A stretch of DNA of 7,975 nucleotides from SXXZ01 sp041177965 (lineage in GTDB: Bacteria > Verrucomicrobiota > Verrucomicrobiia > Limisphaerales > UBA9464). Below the pieces are notes generated by a model. The model searched no databases. It saw nothing but the letters and a program-made list of their open reading frames with translations, and was not told the DNA's origin. The stretch is taken from positions 1 through 7,975 of the forward strand of contig JBEGWF010000009.1 in NCBI GenBank assembly GCA_041177965.1, written 5' to 3'. Shown here piece by piece: positions 1-6,001 of this stretch (its first letter is position 1; each line of letters starts with the position of its first letter). A program made the translations under genes and the position numbers.

Positions 1-601
1 CCGGGGTCGCCCAGCCGCCGCGGGCCCATCGGGCGAGCGTCTCGGGATAGAGCGTGCGCTCGGCCTCCTGGATGCGCTGGTGCAGCGACGCCACGGTGTC
101 GGTCTCGAGCACCGGCACCGCGCGCTGGGCGAGGATCGGTCCGGTGTCCACGCCCTGGTCCACCCAGTGCACGGTGCAACCGGTGACCTTGACGCCGTAG
201 TCCAGGGCCTGTTTCCAGGCTTCCAAGCCTGGGAAGGACGGCAGCAGTGAGGGGTGGATGTTCACCACGCGACCTTCGAAGGCCTTCAGGAAGTCGCCCT
301 TGAGGATGCGCATGAAGCCGGCCAAGACGATCAGGTCGACCCGGGCCTCCTGCAGGGCCCCGATGAAGGCGGCCTCGGCCCCGGGGTCGAGCTTGGTGCG
401 GAAGGCTCCCGGCGGGATGAACCGGGCGGGGATGCCCCGGTCGCGGGCATGCTGCAGGATGCCCGCCTCGGCCACGTCGCTGATCACCAATCCCACCTCG
501 GCCGGCAGCGTGCCGTCCTGGATCGCCTGCGCGATCGCCACGAAGTTGGATCCCTTGCCCGATCCCAGGACGCCGAGCCTCAGTCTGTTTTCGCCGTGCA
601 C
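1..601 (-). CDS. purN: Phosphoribosylglycinamide formyltransferase (GART), C-terminus cut by window edge
   Basis: This is the N10-formyltetrahydrofolate-dependent enzyme that converts GAR to formyl-GAR, the third step of de novo purine synthesis, in the cytosol. Read on the minus strand, residues 11-19 (VLGSGKGSN) form the phosphate-binding first strand and loop. AGFMRIL (94-100) precedes the catalytic segment VVNIHPSLLPSFPGLEAW (112-129), with N114 and H116 matching the catalytic Asn and His of PurN. VDTGP (151-155) supplies the catalytic Asp, D152. Two hundred residues are visible; E. coli PurN is about 212, so little is missing. The start is taken as GTG at 601-599 because the conserved core begins a few residues later and there is no ATG upstream in frame. 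A purine-rich CGGAGG (630-625) lies 23 bases upstream, too far for a normal ribosome site, so an upstream TTG at 637-635 is an alternative. The family is certain; the exact start is not. Confidence 0.95.
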   Translation of the reverse strand, partial: MHGENRLRLGVLGSGKGSNFVAIAQAIQDGTLPAEVGLVISDVAEAGILQHARDRGIPARFIPPGAFRTKLDPGAEAAFIGALQEARVDLIVLAGFMRILKGDFLKAFEGRVVNIHPSLLPSFPGLEAWKQALDYGVKVTGCTVHWVDQGVDTGPILAQRAVPVLETDTVASLHQRIQEAERTLYPETLARWARGGWATP

Positions 602-696
602 GCGGACGATGAAGGCGTGACGGGCCTCCGATCTCAAGCCCCGGTTGCTGCGTCGTTGACGGCCTGCGCCCGTTCGCCACCCTTCGCGGCTCTCGT
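602..696. promoter_or_regulatory. Divergent purN-purH intergenic region
   Basis: These 95 bases separate the two divergently read purine genes and must hold promoters or leaders for both, unless a start is misplaced. A TTGACG at 656-661 resembles a -35 box pointing toward purH, but no convincing -10 follows at normal spacing. No clear Shine-Dalgarno sequence precedes the purH ATG. I see no obvious PurR-like palindrome. The regulatory role is inferred from gene arrangement only. Confidence 0.4.
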
Positions 697-2244
697 ATGC
701 CTCGTCTCCAGCGCGCCCTGCTTTCCGTCTCCGACAAGACCGGCCTCGTTCCCTTCGCCCGCACCCTGGTGGCGGCCGGCGTGGAACTGCTCTCGACCGG
801 TGGCACCGCCCAGGCCATCCGCGATGCCGGTCTGCCGGTCCGCGACATCTCCGAGCACACCGGATTCCCCGAGATGCTCGACGGACGGGTGAAGACGCTG
901 CACCCGCGGGTGCACGGCGGGCTGCTGTACCTTCGCGGCAATCCGGTGCATGAGGCGACGGTGCGCGAGCACGGCATCCTGCCGATCGATCTGGTGGTGG
1001 TGAACCTCTATCCCTTCGAGGCGACGGTGGCCAAGCCGGGCGTGCACCTGCACGACGCCATCGAGAACATCGACATCGGCGGGCCGTCGATGCTCCGCAG
1101 CGCCGCCAAGAACCACGACAGCGTGACGGTGGTGGTCGATCCGGCCGACTACGCGGTCGTGTCCGAGCAGGTGGCCGCCACGGGCGAGACCACGCTGGCC
1201 CTGCGCCGCACGCTCGCGGCCAAGGTGTTCGCGCGCACGGCGGCCTACGATGCGGCCATCGCGGCGCACCTCACCCGCGAGTTCTCCGGCCCGGACGCGG
1301 TGCTGCCCGCCCTGGCGATCAGTGCGCCGCTGGCCCAGCCGCTGCGCTACGGCGAGAACCCGCATCAGAAGGCGGCGCTCTACGGCAAGTTCCAGGAGTA
1401 TTTCCAGCAACTGCACGGCAAGGAGCTGTCGTACAACAACATCCTCGACCTGACGGCCGCGGCGGCCTTGATCGCCGAGTTCGAGGGGCAGTCGCCGACC
1501 CTGGCCATCCTCAAGCACACCAACCCCTGCGGCGTGGGTCGCGGGGCCGATTTGAGCGAGGCCTGGCAGCGGGCCTTCGCCACCGACCGGCAGGCGCCCT
1601 TCGGCGGGATCATCGCGGTCAATCGTCCGCTGGACCTGTCGTGCGCCAAGGCCATCGCCGAGATCTTCAGCGAGGTGATCATCGCTCCGGAGTTCGAGGC
1701 CGATGCCCTGGAGCTCCTGCGCCAGAAGAAGAACCTGCGGCTTCTGAAGATGCGGCGCTCGCCGGTCGCGGCCGGATCGCACGATCTGCGCAGCGTGGGT
1801 GCCGAGTCGTACCTGTGGCAGCAGCGGGATCTCAAGGTGACCACCGAGGCCGACCTCAGGGTGGTCACGCAGCGCGCGCCGTCGCCGGCCGAGTTGGAGG
1901 CCATGCTCTTCGGGTGGCGCGTGGTGAAGCACCTCAAGTCGAACGCGATCCTCTATTGCGGTGCCCAGGCCACGCTGGGGGTCGGCGCCGGTCAGATGAG
2001 CCGGGTGGATTCGAGCCGCATCGCCGTCTGGAAGGCGGGCGAGGCAGGCTTGGATCTGAAGGGCAGCGTGGTGTGCTCCGACGCGTTCTTCCCGTTCCCC
2101 GACGGCTTGATCGCCGCGGCCCAGGCCGGTGCCACGGCCGCGATCCAGCCCGGCGGTTCGGTGCGTGATGAGGAGGTCATCCGTGCGGCCAACGAGCGGG
2201 GCATGGCCATGGTGTTCACCGGGACCCGTCATTTCCGTCACTGA
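697..2244 (+). CDS. purH: Bifunctional AICAR formyltransferase / IMP cyclohydrolase
   Basis: This enzyme catalyses the last two steps of IMP synthesis: formylation of AICAR, then ring closure. It has 515 residues, a normal bacterial PurH length. The N-terminal cyclohydrolase (MGS-like) domain spans roughly residues 5-195, with SVSDKTGL (10-17), the STGGT loop (33-37) and TGFPEMLDGRVKTLHPRVHG (55-74). The transferase domain follows, with LRYGENPHQK (216-225), SYNNILDLTAA (245-255) and the signature KHTNPCGVG starting at 273, where K273-H274 match the catalytic Lys-His pair. Later come KSNAI (414-418), the SDAFFPFPDG motif (461-470) and the C-terminal TGTRHFRH (508-515), typical of the family terminus. 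It is read away from purN and is followed after 40 bases by an RNA methyltransferase on the same strand. No Shine-Dalgarno sequence is visible before the ATG. All key motifs are intact. Confidence 0.98.
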   Translation: MPRLQRALLSVSDKTGLVPFARTLVAAGVELLSTGGTAQAIRDAGLPVRDISEHTGFPEMLDGRVKTLHPRVHGGLLYLRGNPVHEATVREHGILPIDLVVVNLYPFEATVAKPGVHLHDAIENIDIGGPSMLRSAAKNHDSVTVVVDPADYAVVSEQVAATGETTLALRRTLAAKVFARTAAYDAAIAAHLTREFSGPDAVLPALAISAPLAQPLRYGENPHQKAALYGKFQEYFQQLHGKELSYNNILDLTAAAALIAEFEGQSPTLAILKHTNPCGVGRGADLSEAWQRAFATDRQAPFGGIIAVNRPLDLSCAKAIAEIFSEVIIAPEFEADALELLRQKKNLRLLKMRRSPVAAGSHDLRSVGAESYLWQQRDLKVTTEADLRVVTQRAPSPAELEAMLFGWRVVKHLKSNAILYCGAQATLGVGAGQMSRVDSSRIAVWKAGEAGLDLKGSVVCSDAFFPFPDGLIAAAQAGATAAIQPGGSVRDEEVIRAANERGMAMVFTGTRHFRH

Positions 2245-2268
2245 GTCGGGTGCGGTGGCCCGGAGTCT

Positions 2269-2274
2269 GGGGAG
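2269..2274 (+). promoter_or_regulatory. Ribosome binding site for the RNA methyltransferase
   Basis: GGGGAG lies 10 bases before the ATG at 2285. It supports that start over in-frame ATG codons farther upstream, which lie inside purH. Confidence 0.55.
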
Positions 2275-2284
2275 TCTTGAGCCC

Positions 2285-3103
2285 ATGGTCACCCGTCGTG
2301 AACTGCCGGATGGGGACGCTCCGGAGCTGACCCCGTACCGGACGATGAAGGCCCAGCACTCCCATCTGGGAGGCGGGGTGTTCGTGGCCGAGGGTGACAA
2401 GGTGGTGCATCGGCTGATCGAGTCGCGATTGGGGCTGCGCTCGGTGCTGGCCCCGCCTGCCGAGGCCGATGCACTGGAGGCCCGCCTCCGGGCCGCAGGC
2501 CGTTCCGCCGACCTGTTCGTGGCTCCGCGTGCGGTGCTCGAGGGCTTCACGGGGTTTCCGATCTATCAGGGCATCCTGGCGCTGGGCGAGGTGCCGCGGC
2601 CGGATTCTCTGCAGGACCTGCTCTCGGGCCCCGGGCCGGCCCTGCTGACGGCCATGGATGGATTGACCAGTGGCGAGAACGTGGGCGCGGTGATCCGCAA
2701 CGCGTCGGCGTTCGGGGCCCGTGGGTTGATCATCGGGCCCACCTCGGCCCATCCCTACCTGCGGCGATCGGTCCGCAGTTCGATGGGCACGGTGTTCGGC
2801 CAACCCTATGTGCTGGCCGCAAGCCTGCCCGAGTCGCTGCGGCAGTTGCGTGCCTTGGGTGTGACGGTGGTGGCGGCCCACCCGGGAGCCTCGGCATGTT
2901 CGGTGCACCGGTTGCCGGCCGACCGGCCGCTGTGCGTGGTGTTGGGCGCGGAGGGTGAGGGGATTTCGCCCGAGGTGCTGGCCGTTTGCGCGGTGAGCGC
3001 TTCGATCGCCATGGCATCCGGGGTCGACTCGCTCAACGTGGCTGCCGCGAGCGCGGTGTTCTTCTCGGAGATCCGGCGTTTGCGCGGGAGTCCGCAGGCT
3101 TGA
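2285..3103 (+). CDS. SpoU/TrmH-family (SPOUT) RNA 2'-O-methyltransferase
   Basis: This is a 272-residue S-adenosylmethionine-dependent RNA methyltransferase of the SpoU/TrmH class, which methylates ribose 2'-OH groups in rRNA or tRNA. The N-terminal part (about 15-105) fits a substrate-binding region with the phrase FVAEGDKVVHRLI (33-45). The catalytic SPOUT domain follows. Motif 1 is SGENVGAVIRNASAFGARG (129-147), with N132 and the probable catalytic R138. Motif 2 is VLGAEGEGIS (219-228). Motif 3 is IAMASGVDSLNVAAASA (241-257), which forms the cofactor-binding trefoil knot. The reading frame stays open 156 bases upstream into purH, but the ATG at 2285 has a good Shine-Dalgarno sequence and gives a natural N-terminus. 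Co-transcription with purH is likely from the 40-base gap. Which RNA nucleotide it modifies cannot be read from the sequence, so no specific gene name is given. Confidence 0.93.
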   Translation: MVTRRELPDGDAPELTPYRTMKAQHSHLGGGVFVAEGDKVVHRLIESRLGLRSVLAPPAEADALEARLRAAGRSADLFVAPRAVLEGFTGFPIYQGILALGEVPRPDSLQDLLSGPGPALLTAMDGLTSGENVGAVIRNASAFGARGLIIGPTSAHPYLRRSVRSSMGTVFGQPYVLAASLPESLRQLRALGVTVVAAHPGASACSVHRLPADRPLCVVLGAEGEGISPEVLAVCAVSASIAMASGVDSLNVAAASAVFFSEIRRLRGSPQA

Positions 3104-3215
3104 TTGGCAAGGCCCGTGCAGGCTGTGCCATCAGCACGCCCTGGGGGTTCGTGCTTGGTCGGTTGAGGGTTTGCCGGCCTGCGACTGGGCCCCGATGGGG
3201 AGATCCGGGATTTCC

Positions 3216-3560
3216 TCAGGAGGCCAATTGCAGCCATTCCTCGGTCCGCGAGCGGATGAGGTTCTGCTGGTGATGATGCCGCCGGGCCGCCGTGAGTTTC
3301 TCTTCGAACAGCCCCGGGAAGACCAGCAGCGGAAACGGATGGAGCCAAGCGATGGCCGCGGCCTCGTGAGCCGCACCCCGGATCCACGGGACCAGGCTGG
3401 GAGTGCGGTTCCGGTCCAAGGCGGCGTTCATCAAGCGGGTCCGCAGCGCATCCAGCGGAGCCTCGTGCGGGCGCGTCGAGAGGTGCTGGGGACGGGAAAC
3501 CGTCTGTGGGCGTGCGTCTCGAGGTCGCAGTCGATTCTGGCAGTGTGTGTGTCGTATCAT
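3216..3560 (-). CDS. Conserved-looking hypothetical protein, convergent with the methyltransferase
   Basis: I do not recognise a named family, but the ORF reads like a real protein from about residue 35 onward. It contains LRTRLMNAALDRNRTPSLVP (39-58), an amphipathic AHEAAAIAWLHPFPLLVFPG stretch (64-83) and a charged helical tail, FEEKLTAARRHHHQQNLIRS (85-104). Codon third positions there are mostly G or C, like the flanking housekeeping genes. The first 30 or so residues are rich in Arg, His and Pro and less convincing. The true start could be the in-frame ATG at 3431-3429, giving 71 residues. It converges on the methyltransferase gene, with 112 bases between the two stops. It has no signal peptide and no clear membrane helix. 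It may be a small cytosolic protein or a decayed remnant of a longer gene. Confidence 0.45.
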   Translation of the reverse strand: MIRHTHCQNRLRPRDARPQTVSRPQHLSTRPHEAPLDALRTRLMNAALDRNRTPSLVPWIRGAAHEAAAIAWLHPFPLLVFPGLFEEKLTAARRHHHQQNLIRSRTEEWLQLAS

Positions 3561-3805
3561 TGCATCGTCAGAGGGAGTCGAGCCGATCTCTGTTCAAACC
3601 TTGGGCCTGGAAGTCCGTCATCAGGGGGCGGGTCTCGCCTCATTCCTCTATTTCGGCCTTACCAACAGAGCAACAATCCCGCCCGTGTCAACGGCCCTGG
3701 ATTCCAAGGGGTCCAATTCCACACGTCGCGGCTATCCCGGGCGATCGGAGGCGAAGGCGGGCGGTTGAAATGCCTGCTCGGATGCGGGGGTCGGTTCCCG
3801 GGACG

Positions 3806-3922
3806 CTCCGCGGGACCGGGCCTGCGCTCGCATGGAAGCTCCGGGGAGGATGGGGTTTTCGCGCTGCGCGCGAGGGGAGAGGGTGATCGCTTCCCGAGCT
3901 TGCTCCGACCCGATCCCGCTGC
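3806..3922. repeat. Direct repeat, copy 1 (about 117 bp)
   Basis: Copy 1 begins CTCCGCGGGACCGGGCCTGC and ends near GACCCGATCCCGCTGC. It matches copy 2 at 4036-4153 in the same orientation, offset by 230 bases, with about five substitutions and one single-base indel by eye. A GCGCTGCGCGCGAG block lies in the middle. It has no coding potential that is shared in the same frame between copies. It looks like a dispersed intergenic repeat. Confidence 0.9.
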
Positions 3923-4035
3923 GCGAGTCGGCTGCCCTGGGCCAGGGCGGTCTCGGTGGTTTACGGTCATGGAGGAGTTCGTCCCAGGGGTGGGCTGTGA
4001 CTGGTTCTGGGACGGCGGTGACCGGTGCCGTGGTT

Positions 4036-4153
4036 CTCCGCGGGACCGGGCCTGCGCTCGCATGGAAGCTCCGGGGAGGATGGATCTTTCGCGCTGCGCG
4101 CGAGGGGAAAAGGGTGATCGCTTCCCGAGCTCGCTCCGACCCGATCCCGCTGC
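4036..4153. repeat. Direct repeat, copy 2 (about 118 bp)
   Basis: This is the second direct copy of the 3806-3922 unit. Differences include GGATGGGGTT versus GGATGGATCT, an extra A in the run after GCGAGGGG, and GAGCTT versus GAGCTC. Similarity stops abruptly on both sides, so the unit is defined by these limits. The 113 bases between the copies are not repeated. Confidence 0.9.
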
Positions 4154-4177
4154 CGCTCGGTGTCATCCCGGCTCCGC

Positions 4178-4207
4178 GGGTCGTCACTCATTCTGAGTCA
4201 ACGACCC
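4178..4207. repeat. Imperfect inverted repeat (hairpin)
   Basis: GGGTCGT (4178-4184) pairs with ACGACCC (4201-4207), and ACTCA (4186-4190) pairs with TGAGT (4194-4198) around a TTC loop. A one-versus-two base internal bulge separates the two stems, giving 12 paired positions in 30 bases. No T-tract follows on the plus strand, so a classic intrinsic terminator is not supported. It sits between direct repeat copy 2 and the start of AT-rich DNA. Confidence 0.6.
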
Positions 4208-4455
4208 AATCCTCCACTGCCGCGAAGCATAGTCGGCTGGCTGGAAATGGGTAAACGTAACCTGACCGATAGGATTACAATGGACACATCAACCCGATCA
4301 ATTTAAATACAAAAATCAATATTCGGCTGAAGTGCTGCTGCGAGCGGATCTTTAAACACCCATTCAAGTGTTGTCGGTCTTCAAGGAACGACCCTTCGAT
4401 CCACCACTGCTGCCGAAATCGTCGCTGAGTTTGAATCGTAGTAGATCATAACAAT

Positions 4456-5010
4456 ATGAGCTTCAACATCCTGCTTAAAGCTCTTTATCCGGCAATCTTC
4501 GTTCTCTTTGCAGCGTTTTTTATATTCATTGCACTGAAGACGCTCATTGGTCGGCGGCCATTGGTTATCTCGTCCCGGTGGTTTTTTGTGGTAATGTGTT
4601 TGGTCTTTATGCCTAACATTGCAAATCCCATATTTATGGGGCGGTTATCAATTCAAGGCTCCAGCATGATCACATGGATGAATCTTCTGATGTTTGTTGT
4701 CCTTATGCTATTCGCTTGGATTCAAATGAAGGGGTATACCGTATTTGGTGTCTCGGATTTCTACTTTCGCGAAGCGCTGCTTGCTTCAGCTGGATCACTT
4801 GGCTATTCGATTGAGGAGACGATGTCTTGTCTCAGGATCAAAGAAACAGGACATGAACTTCAAGTTGCCGTTCAGGGCTGGATTGGTACCGCACAATTGA
4901 AATCGAAGACCAAGGATTCCGAGAACACAACCAAGCAGTTAGCCGATGGAATGACGAAGTATTTCCAAAGTACTCCAGGAAATATGAATTACATGACATC
5001 ATGCTTTTAA
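4456..5010 (+). CDS. Unrecognised membrane protein, apparently truncated by a premature stop
   Basis: The family is not recognised. The 184-residue product has three likely transmembrane helices, at about residues 11-30, 42-60 and 72-91. A soluble domain follows from about 98 to 180, including SDFYFREALLASAGSLGYSI (100-119), LRIKETGHELQVAVQGWIGT (126-145) and NYMTSCF at the end. The frame stops at TAA 5008-5010. In the same frame the next 20 codons encode a strongly hydrophobic segment, GAFMVAMSVWMLTL, before a second TAA at 5071-5073. The natural product was therefore probably about 205 residues with a fourth helix. Base composition is clearly lower in GC than in the flanking genes. The ATG at 4456 has no Shine-Dalgarno sequence. 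An RDD membrane protein follows on the same strand, suggesting a shared membrane role, but this is inference. Confidence 0.75.
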   Translation: MSFNILLKALYPAIFVLFAAFFIFIALKTLIGRRPLVISSRWFFVVMCLVFMPNIANPIFMGRLSIQGSSMITWMNLLMFVVLMLFAWIQMKGYTVFGVSDFYFREALLASAGSLGYSIEETMSCLRIKETGHELQVAVQGWIGTAQLKSKTKDSENTTKQLADGMTKYFQSTPGNMNYMTSCF

Positions 5011-5073
5011 CTGATCATTGGAGCCTTCATGGTCGCCATGTCGGTTTGGATGTTGACCCTTAATATAAAATAA
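5011..5073 (+). pseudogene. In-frame C-terminal continuation cut off by the TAA at 5008-5010
   Basis: These codons continue the frame of the gene at 4456 and encode LIIGAFMVAMSVWMLTLNIK before TAA 5071-5073. Hydrophobic residues dominate for about 17 positions, as in a transmembrane helix. That is unlikely by chance immediately after a stop. A single C-to-A or T-to-A change at position 5010 (TAC or TAT to TAA) would explain the interruption. Recoding or a sequencing error is also possible. Confidence 0.6.
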
Positions 5074-5111
5074 GAACCAACGGATCGGTGTGCTGAAAAA
5101 GCAGACATTGC

Positions 5112-5142
5112 TTGACCAAATGTGGGCGCTATAAAATAATAT
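5112..5142 (+). promoter_or_regulatory. Possible promoter before the RDD gene
   Basis: TTGACC (5112-5117) resembles a -35 box and TAATAT (5137-5142) a -10 box, with 19 bases between them. The stretch 5130-5146 is almost entirely A and T. A TSS at normal distance would fall at or inside the start codon region, so the transcript would be nearly leaderless. The assignment is weak and based on pattern only. Confidence 0.2.
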
Positions 5143-5146
5143 AAAA

Positions 5147-5746
5147 ATGAATTTCTTACCCACCATTAAAAACGGCGAGAGCGTATACGCCGGGTTCTGG
5201 AAGCGATTCTGTGCCGCGTTTGTTGATGCATTCATCATCCTGCCTTTGGCGTTGCTATTCAACTGGCTGGAGGGGTTTGATAGGGGGTTTGCAATCATCA
5301 TAACCATCGCGTCGTCCACACTCTTCGCCATCTACAACCCGTACTTCAATGTACGATTCGGCGGAACACCGGGCAAGCTTGTGGCAGGAATCCGAATTAC
5401 CAAGCCAGATGGCTCGAAGATTGGCTGGAGCCAGGCGTGGAAACGATCCTCGGTCGAGCTTGTCATCGCGAGCATCAACCTGATTGTCGGAGTATGGGTG
5501 CTGACTCAACTAGACTCCGCAAGTTTCGTGTCTTTGGGATGGATTGAACGAGGGGAAAAAGTGAAAGCACACGCTCCCTCGTGGTATACGTCAATCAATA
5601 TCTTTGAGCAAGTATGGATTTGGAGCGAAATCGTTGTCGTCCTTTTTAACAACCGAAAGCGTGCCATTCACGACTTCATTGCAGGGACAGTGGTGATTCA
5701 TAAACAATTTGCAGAGCAACAAGTTTGTCATGCGCAAGCATCGTAA
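5147..5746 (+). CDS. RDD-family integral membrane protein
   Basis: This is a 199-residue multi-pass inner-membrane protein of the RDD family, a family whose members are mostly of unknown function with some linked to ion transport. The pattern is clear. AGFWKRFCAAFVDAFIILPL (15-34) carries the conserved Arg (R20) and Asp (D27) in the first helix. FGGTPGKLVAGIRITKPDGS (71-90) is the characteristic loop after the second helix (about 47-63). The C-terminal NNRKRAIHDFIAGTVVI (168-184) holds the second conserved Asp. Further hydrophobic segments lie at about 103-120 and 155-167. An internal loop (about 121-150) is polar and less typical. It follows the truncated membrane protein on the same strand, with 73 bases from that gene's second stop. 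No Shine-Dalgarno sequence is visible; the leader is AT-rich. A short inverted-repeat element starts 14 bases after the stop. Confidence 0.88.
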   Translation: MNFLPTIKNGESVYAGFWKRFCAAFVDAFIILPLALLFNWLEGFDRGFAIIITIASSTLFAIYNPYFNVRFGGTPGKLVAGIRITKPDGSKIGWSQAWKRSSVELVIASINLIVGVWVLTQLDSASFVSLGWIERGEKVKAHAPSWYTSINIFEQVWIWSEIVVVLFNNRKRAIHDFIAGTVVIHKQFAEQQVCHAQAS

Positions 5747-5760
5747 GATTATCCAGTAAA

Positions 5761-5796
5761 CAGGGAACGGGCTCAGGAAACGGTTTTTGGTTTCGG
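5761..5796 (+). repeat. Left terminal inverted repeat
   Basis: This is the left arm of the element at 5761-5988. It pairs with 5954-5988. Similarity to the solo arm at 7796-7837 begins within it and continues into the adjoining interior sequence to about 5815. Confidence 0.65.
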
Positions 5797-5953
5797 CTCT
5801 GCCGGTTTTGAGGTAGGTGACATGGATCGACGGCCGACTTGGACGGTGGAACGATGACCATGGCTCGGCGCAGTTGAGGCGACGTTCCGCTGGATCCAGC
5901 CAAGAAAATTGCCCGAGATCCCAGCGTAGCCGCGGTTCTTCCAATGAAGGCGT

Positions 5954-5988
5954 CCAAAATCGGAAATCGTTTCTGACCCCGTTCCCTG
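5954..5988 (-). repeat. Right terminal inverted repeat
   Basis: This is the right arm. On the plus strand it reads CCAAAATCGGAAAT followed by CGTTTCTGACCCCGTTCCCTG. A direct half-repeat, TGACCCCGTTTCC, starts at 5987 and runs to 5999, up to the VOC gene start. Confidence 0.65.
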
Positions 5989-6001
5989 ACCCCGTTTCCA
6001 A

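Larger units (their letters stand above)
3561..4455. other. Long gene-free region holding repeats and a composition boundary
   Basis: No convincing gene was found in these roughly 895 bases. Several ORFs span it on both strands, but their translations are Arg/Pro/Ser-rich, the repeated portion is read in different frames in its two copies, and no domain is recognisable. The GC-rich left part carries the two direct repeat copies and the inverted repeat listed separately. From about 4250 the DNA becomes AT-rich, with a run such as AATTTAAATACAAAAATCAA at 4300-4319. That AT-rich stretch could hold the promoter of the membrane protein at 4456, but I cannot identify -35 and -10 boxes with confidence. 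Confidence 0.6.
5761..5988. mobile_element. Short non-autonomous element with imperfect terminal inverted repeats
   Basis: The left end (5761-5796) starts CAGGGAACGGGCTCAGG. The reverse complement of the right end (5954-5988) starts CAGGGAACGGGGTCAG. The outer 21-22 bases match with one substitution and one indel. The next 14 bases match at nine positions, and all five differences are transitions, as in an eroded stem. The interior has no complete gene. A well-placed GAGGTAGGTGAC lies before an ATG at 5822, but that frame stops after 11 codons. No target-site duplication is visible at these borders, and a partial second TGACCCCGTTTCC unit lies just outside the right end. It may be a MITE-like or REP-type element mobilised by a transposase encoded elsewhere. 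Mobility is inference. Confidence 0.6.

Noticed and set aside
634..2550. Long minus-strand ORF (638 codons) opposite purH and the methyltransferase
   Set aside because: It lies antisense to two genes with complete catalytic motifs. Its translation is Arg/Gly/His-rich with no domain, typical of open antisense frames in GC-rich DNA.
3576..3610. GTTCAAACC at 3592-3600 resembling a tRNA T-loop
   Set aside because: The flanking bases do not form a five-pair T-stem and no acceptor stem or anticodon arm can be placed.
3171..4196. Plus-strand ORF of 341 codons through the repeat region
   Set aside because: The translation is Arg/Gly/Ser/Pro-rich without a domain, it overlaps the better-supported minus-strand ORF, and it runs through both repeat copies in part by chance. 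The one-base indel between copies shows the repeat is not maintained as coding sequence.
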